The notes under the pieces are model-generated. The model worked only from the letters and a program-made list of their open reading frames with translations, was not told the DNA's origin and did no database searches. 64,000 nucleotides of DNA from Micropterix aruncella (Eukaryota; Arthropoda; Insecta; Lepidoptera; Micropterigidae), in NCBI GenBank assembly GCA_944548615.1, contig CALYMY010000075.1, positions 62,001 through 126,000 of the forward strand. Direction: 5' to 3'. Position 1 is the stretch's first letter, and the number at the start of each line of letters is the position of its first letter. The position numbers and the translations under genes are program-made. Positions 63,074-64,000 of this stretch are shown in pieces.

Positions 63074-64000
63074 GGAGTTCCCTCGTCGGGAGCCAACCCT
63101 GGGTGCAGCAGCCATGTCATGGTGGAACTTAGTAATTGCCATCATAATGGAATGCCTATACCAAATTTCACGTCTCTACGGTTGACCGTTGAGGAGTTCC
63201 CTCGTCGGGAGCCAACCCTGGGTGCAGCAGCCATGTCATGGTGGAACTTAGTAATTGCCATCATAATGGAATGCCTATACCAAATTTCACGTCTCTACGG
63301 TTGACCGTTGAGGAGTTCCCTCGTCGGGAGCCAACCCTGGGTGCAGCAGCGATGTCATGGTGGAACTTAGAAATTGCCGTCATAATGGAATGCCTATACC
63401 AAATTTCACGTCTCTACGGTTGACCGTTGAGGAGTTCCCTCGTCGGGAGCCAACCCTGGGTGCAGCAGCCATGTCATGGTGGAACTTAGTAATTGCCATC
63501 ATAATGGAATGCCTATACCAAATTTCACGTCTCTACGGTTGACCGTTGAGGAGTTCCCTCGTCGGGAGCCAACCCTGGGTGCAGCAGCCATGTCATGGTG
63601 GAACTTAGTAATTGCCATCATAATGGAATGCCTATACCAAATTTCACGTCTCTACGGTTGACCGTTGAGGAGTTCCCTCGTCGGGAGCCAACCCTGGGTG
63701 CAGCAGCCATGTCATGGTGGAACTTAGTAATTGCCATCATAATGGAATGCCTATACCAAATTTCACGTCTCTACGGTTGACCGTTGAGGAGTTCCCTCGT
63801 CGGGAGCCAACCCTGGGTGCAGCAGCCATGTCATGGTGGAACTTAGTAATTGCCATCATAATGGAATGCCTATACCAAATTTCACGTCTCTACGGTTGAC
63901 CGTTGAGGAGTTCCCTCGTCGGGAGCCAACCCTGGGTGCAGCAGCGATGTCATGGTGGAACTTAGAAATTGCCGTCATAATGGAATGCCTATACCAAATT
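61210..64000 (+). repeat. Macrosatellite unit 16 (partial at window edge)
   Basis: Blocks: 166-bp array 61210-63073; 119-bp array from 63074 to the window end, 7.8 copies seen, with variant copies 3 and 8 in their usual places. Private C to T at 63026 in monomer 11. A at 62264 is shared with unit 13. The spacer and exon-like segment lie beyond the window. Confidence 0.96.

Larger units (their letters stand above)
1..64000 (+). repeat. Macrosatellite array, 4,030-bp unit, ~15.7 units
   Basis: The same 4,030-bp sequence recurs head to tail across the window; base 1 matches base 4031. Successive unit starts are 4,030 bp apart except for one interval of 4,031 and one of 4,528 (4,030 + 3 x 166). 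Every unit is a composite of 166-bp monomers, 119-bp monomers and a 724-bp spacer, which add up exactly (1,864 + 1,442 + 724). Both ends of the array lie outside the window, so total copy number is unknown. I do not recognise the family. Large homogeneous composite satellites of this kind are typical of eukaryotic heterochromatin; that assignment is inference. An assembly that over-expanded a shorter array cannot be excluded from sequence alone, although private variants in many units argue against simple copy-pasting. Confidence 0.97.

Noticed and set aside
1..64000. Ribosomal DNA intergenic spacer with subrepeats
   Set aside because: IGS subrepeats would be interrupted by 18S or 28S genes; none occurs in 15 complete units.

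Overview
The whole 64-kb window is one tandem array of a macrosatellite with a 4,030-bp unit. It holds about 15.7 units in a single orientation, runs off both edges, and contains no recognisable full-length gene, rRNA, tRNA, transposase or CRISPR. It reads as eukaryotic nuclear heterochromatin, possibly centromeric or pericentromeric. An invertebrate such as an insect is my guess, at low confidence. The reasons are nested satellite repeats, high AT, a CpG excess in the GC-richer half of one monomer (so no long history of CpG methylation), and a short minus-strand segment with the form of a spliced exon.

Each unit has three blocks in fixed order. Block 1 is 1,864 bp: eleven 166-bp monomers plus a 38-bp stub, about 31% GC, with A/T tracts at roughly helical spacing in one half and a switchable ~45-bp GC-richer box in the other. 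Block 2 is 1,442 bp: twelve 119-bp monomers plus a 14-bp stub, about 50% GC. Block 3 is a 724-bp non-satellite spacer with a GAA run, three degenerate ~68-bp repeats and the exon-like segment. Cutting units at the start of block 1, they begin at 261, 4291, 8321, 12351, 16381, 20411, 24441, 28472, 32502, 36532, 40562, 44592, 48622, 52652, 57180 and 61210. Positions 1-260 are the end of a preceding spacer.

Units are almost identical; by eye I find roughly one private or shared base change per unit. Three units differ structurally. The unit at 24441 has a 1-bp insertion (4,031 bp). The unit at 52652 carries three extra 166-bp monomers (4,528 bp) in a shuffled order. The unit at 61210 has the normal monomer number but a different order. 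Shared variants link units 2/4 and 3/5 (a two-unit, 8,060-bp duplication), and also units 8/13 and 13/16. Both monomer families show a five-monomer internal period (830 bp and 595 bp).

Nothing here supports a working set of genes. What the window records is the turnover of a composite satellite by unequal exchange and conversion at several scales: monomer, pentamer, unit and unit pair. The many 60-94-codon open frames come from the repeats themselves and are not annotated as genes.
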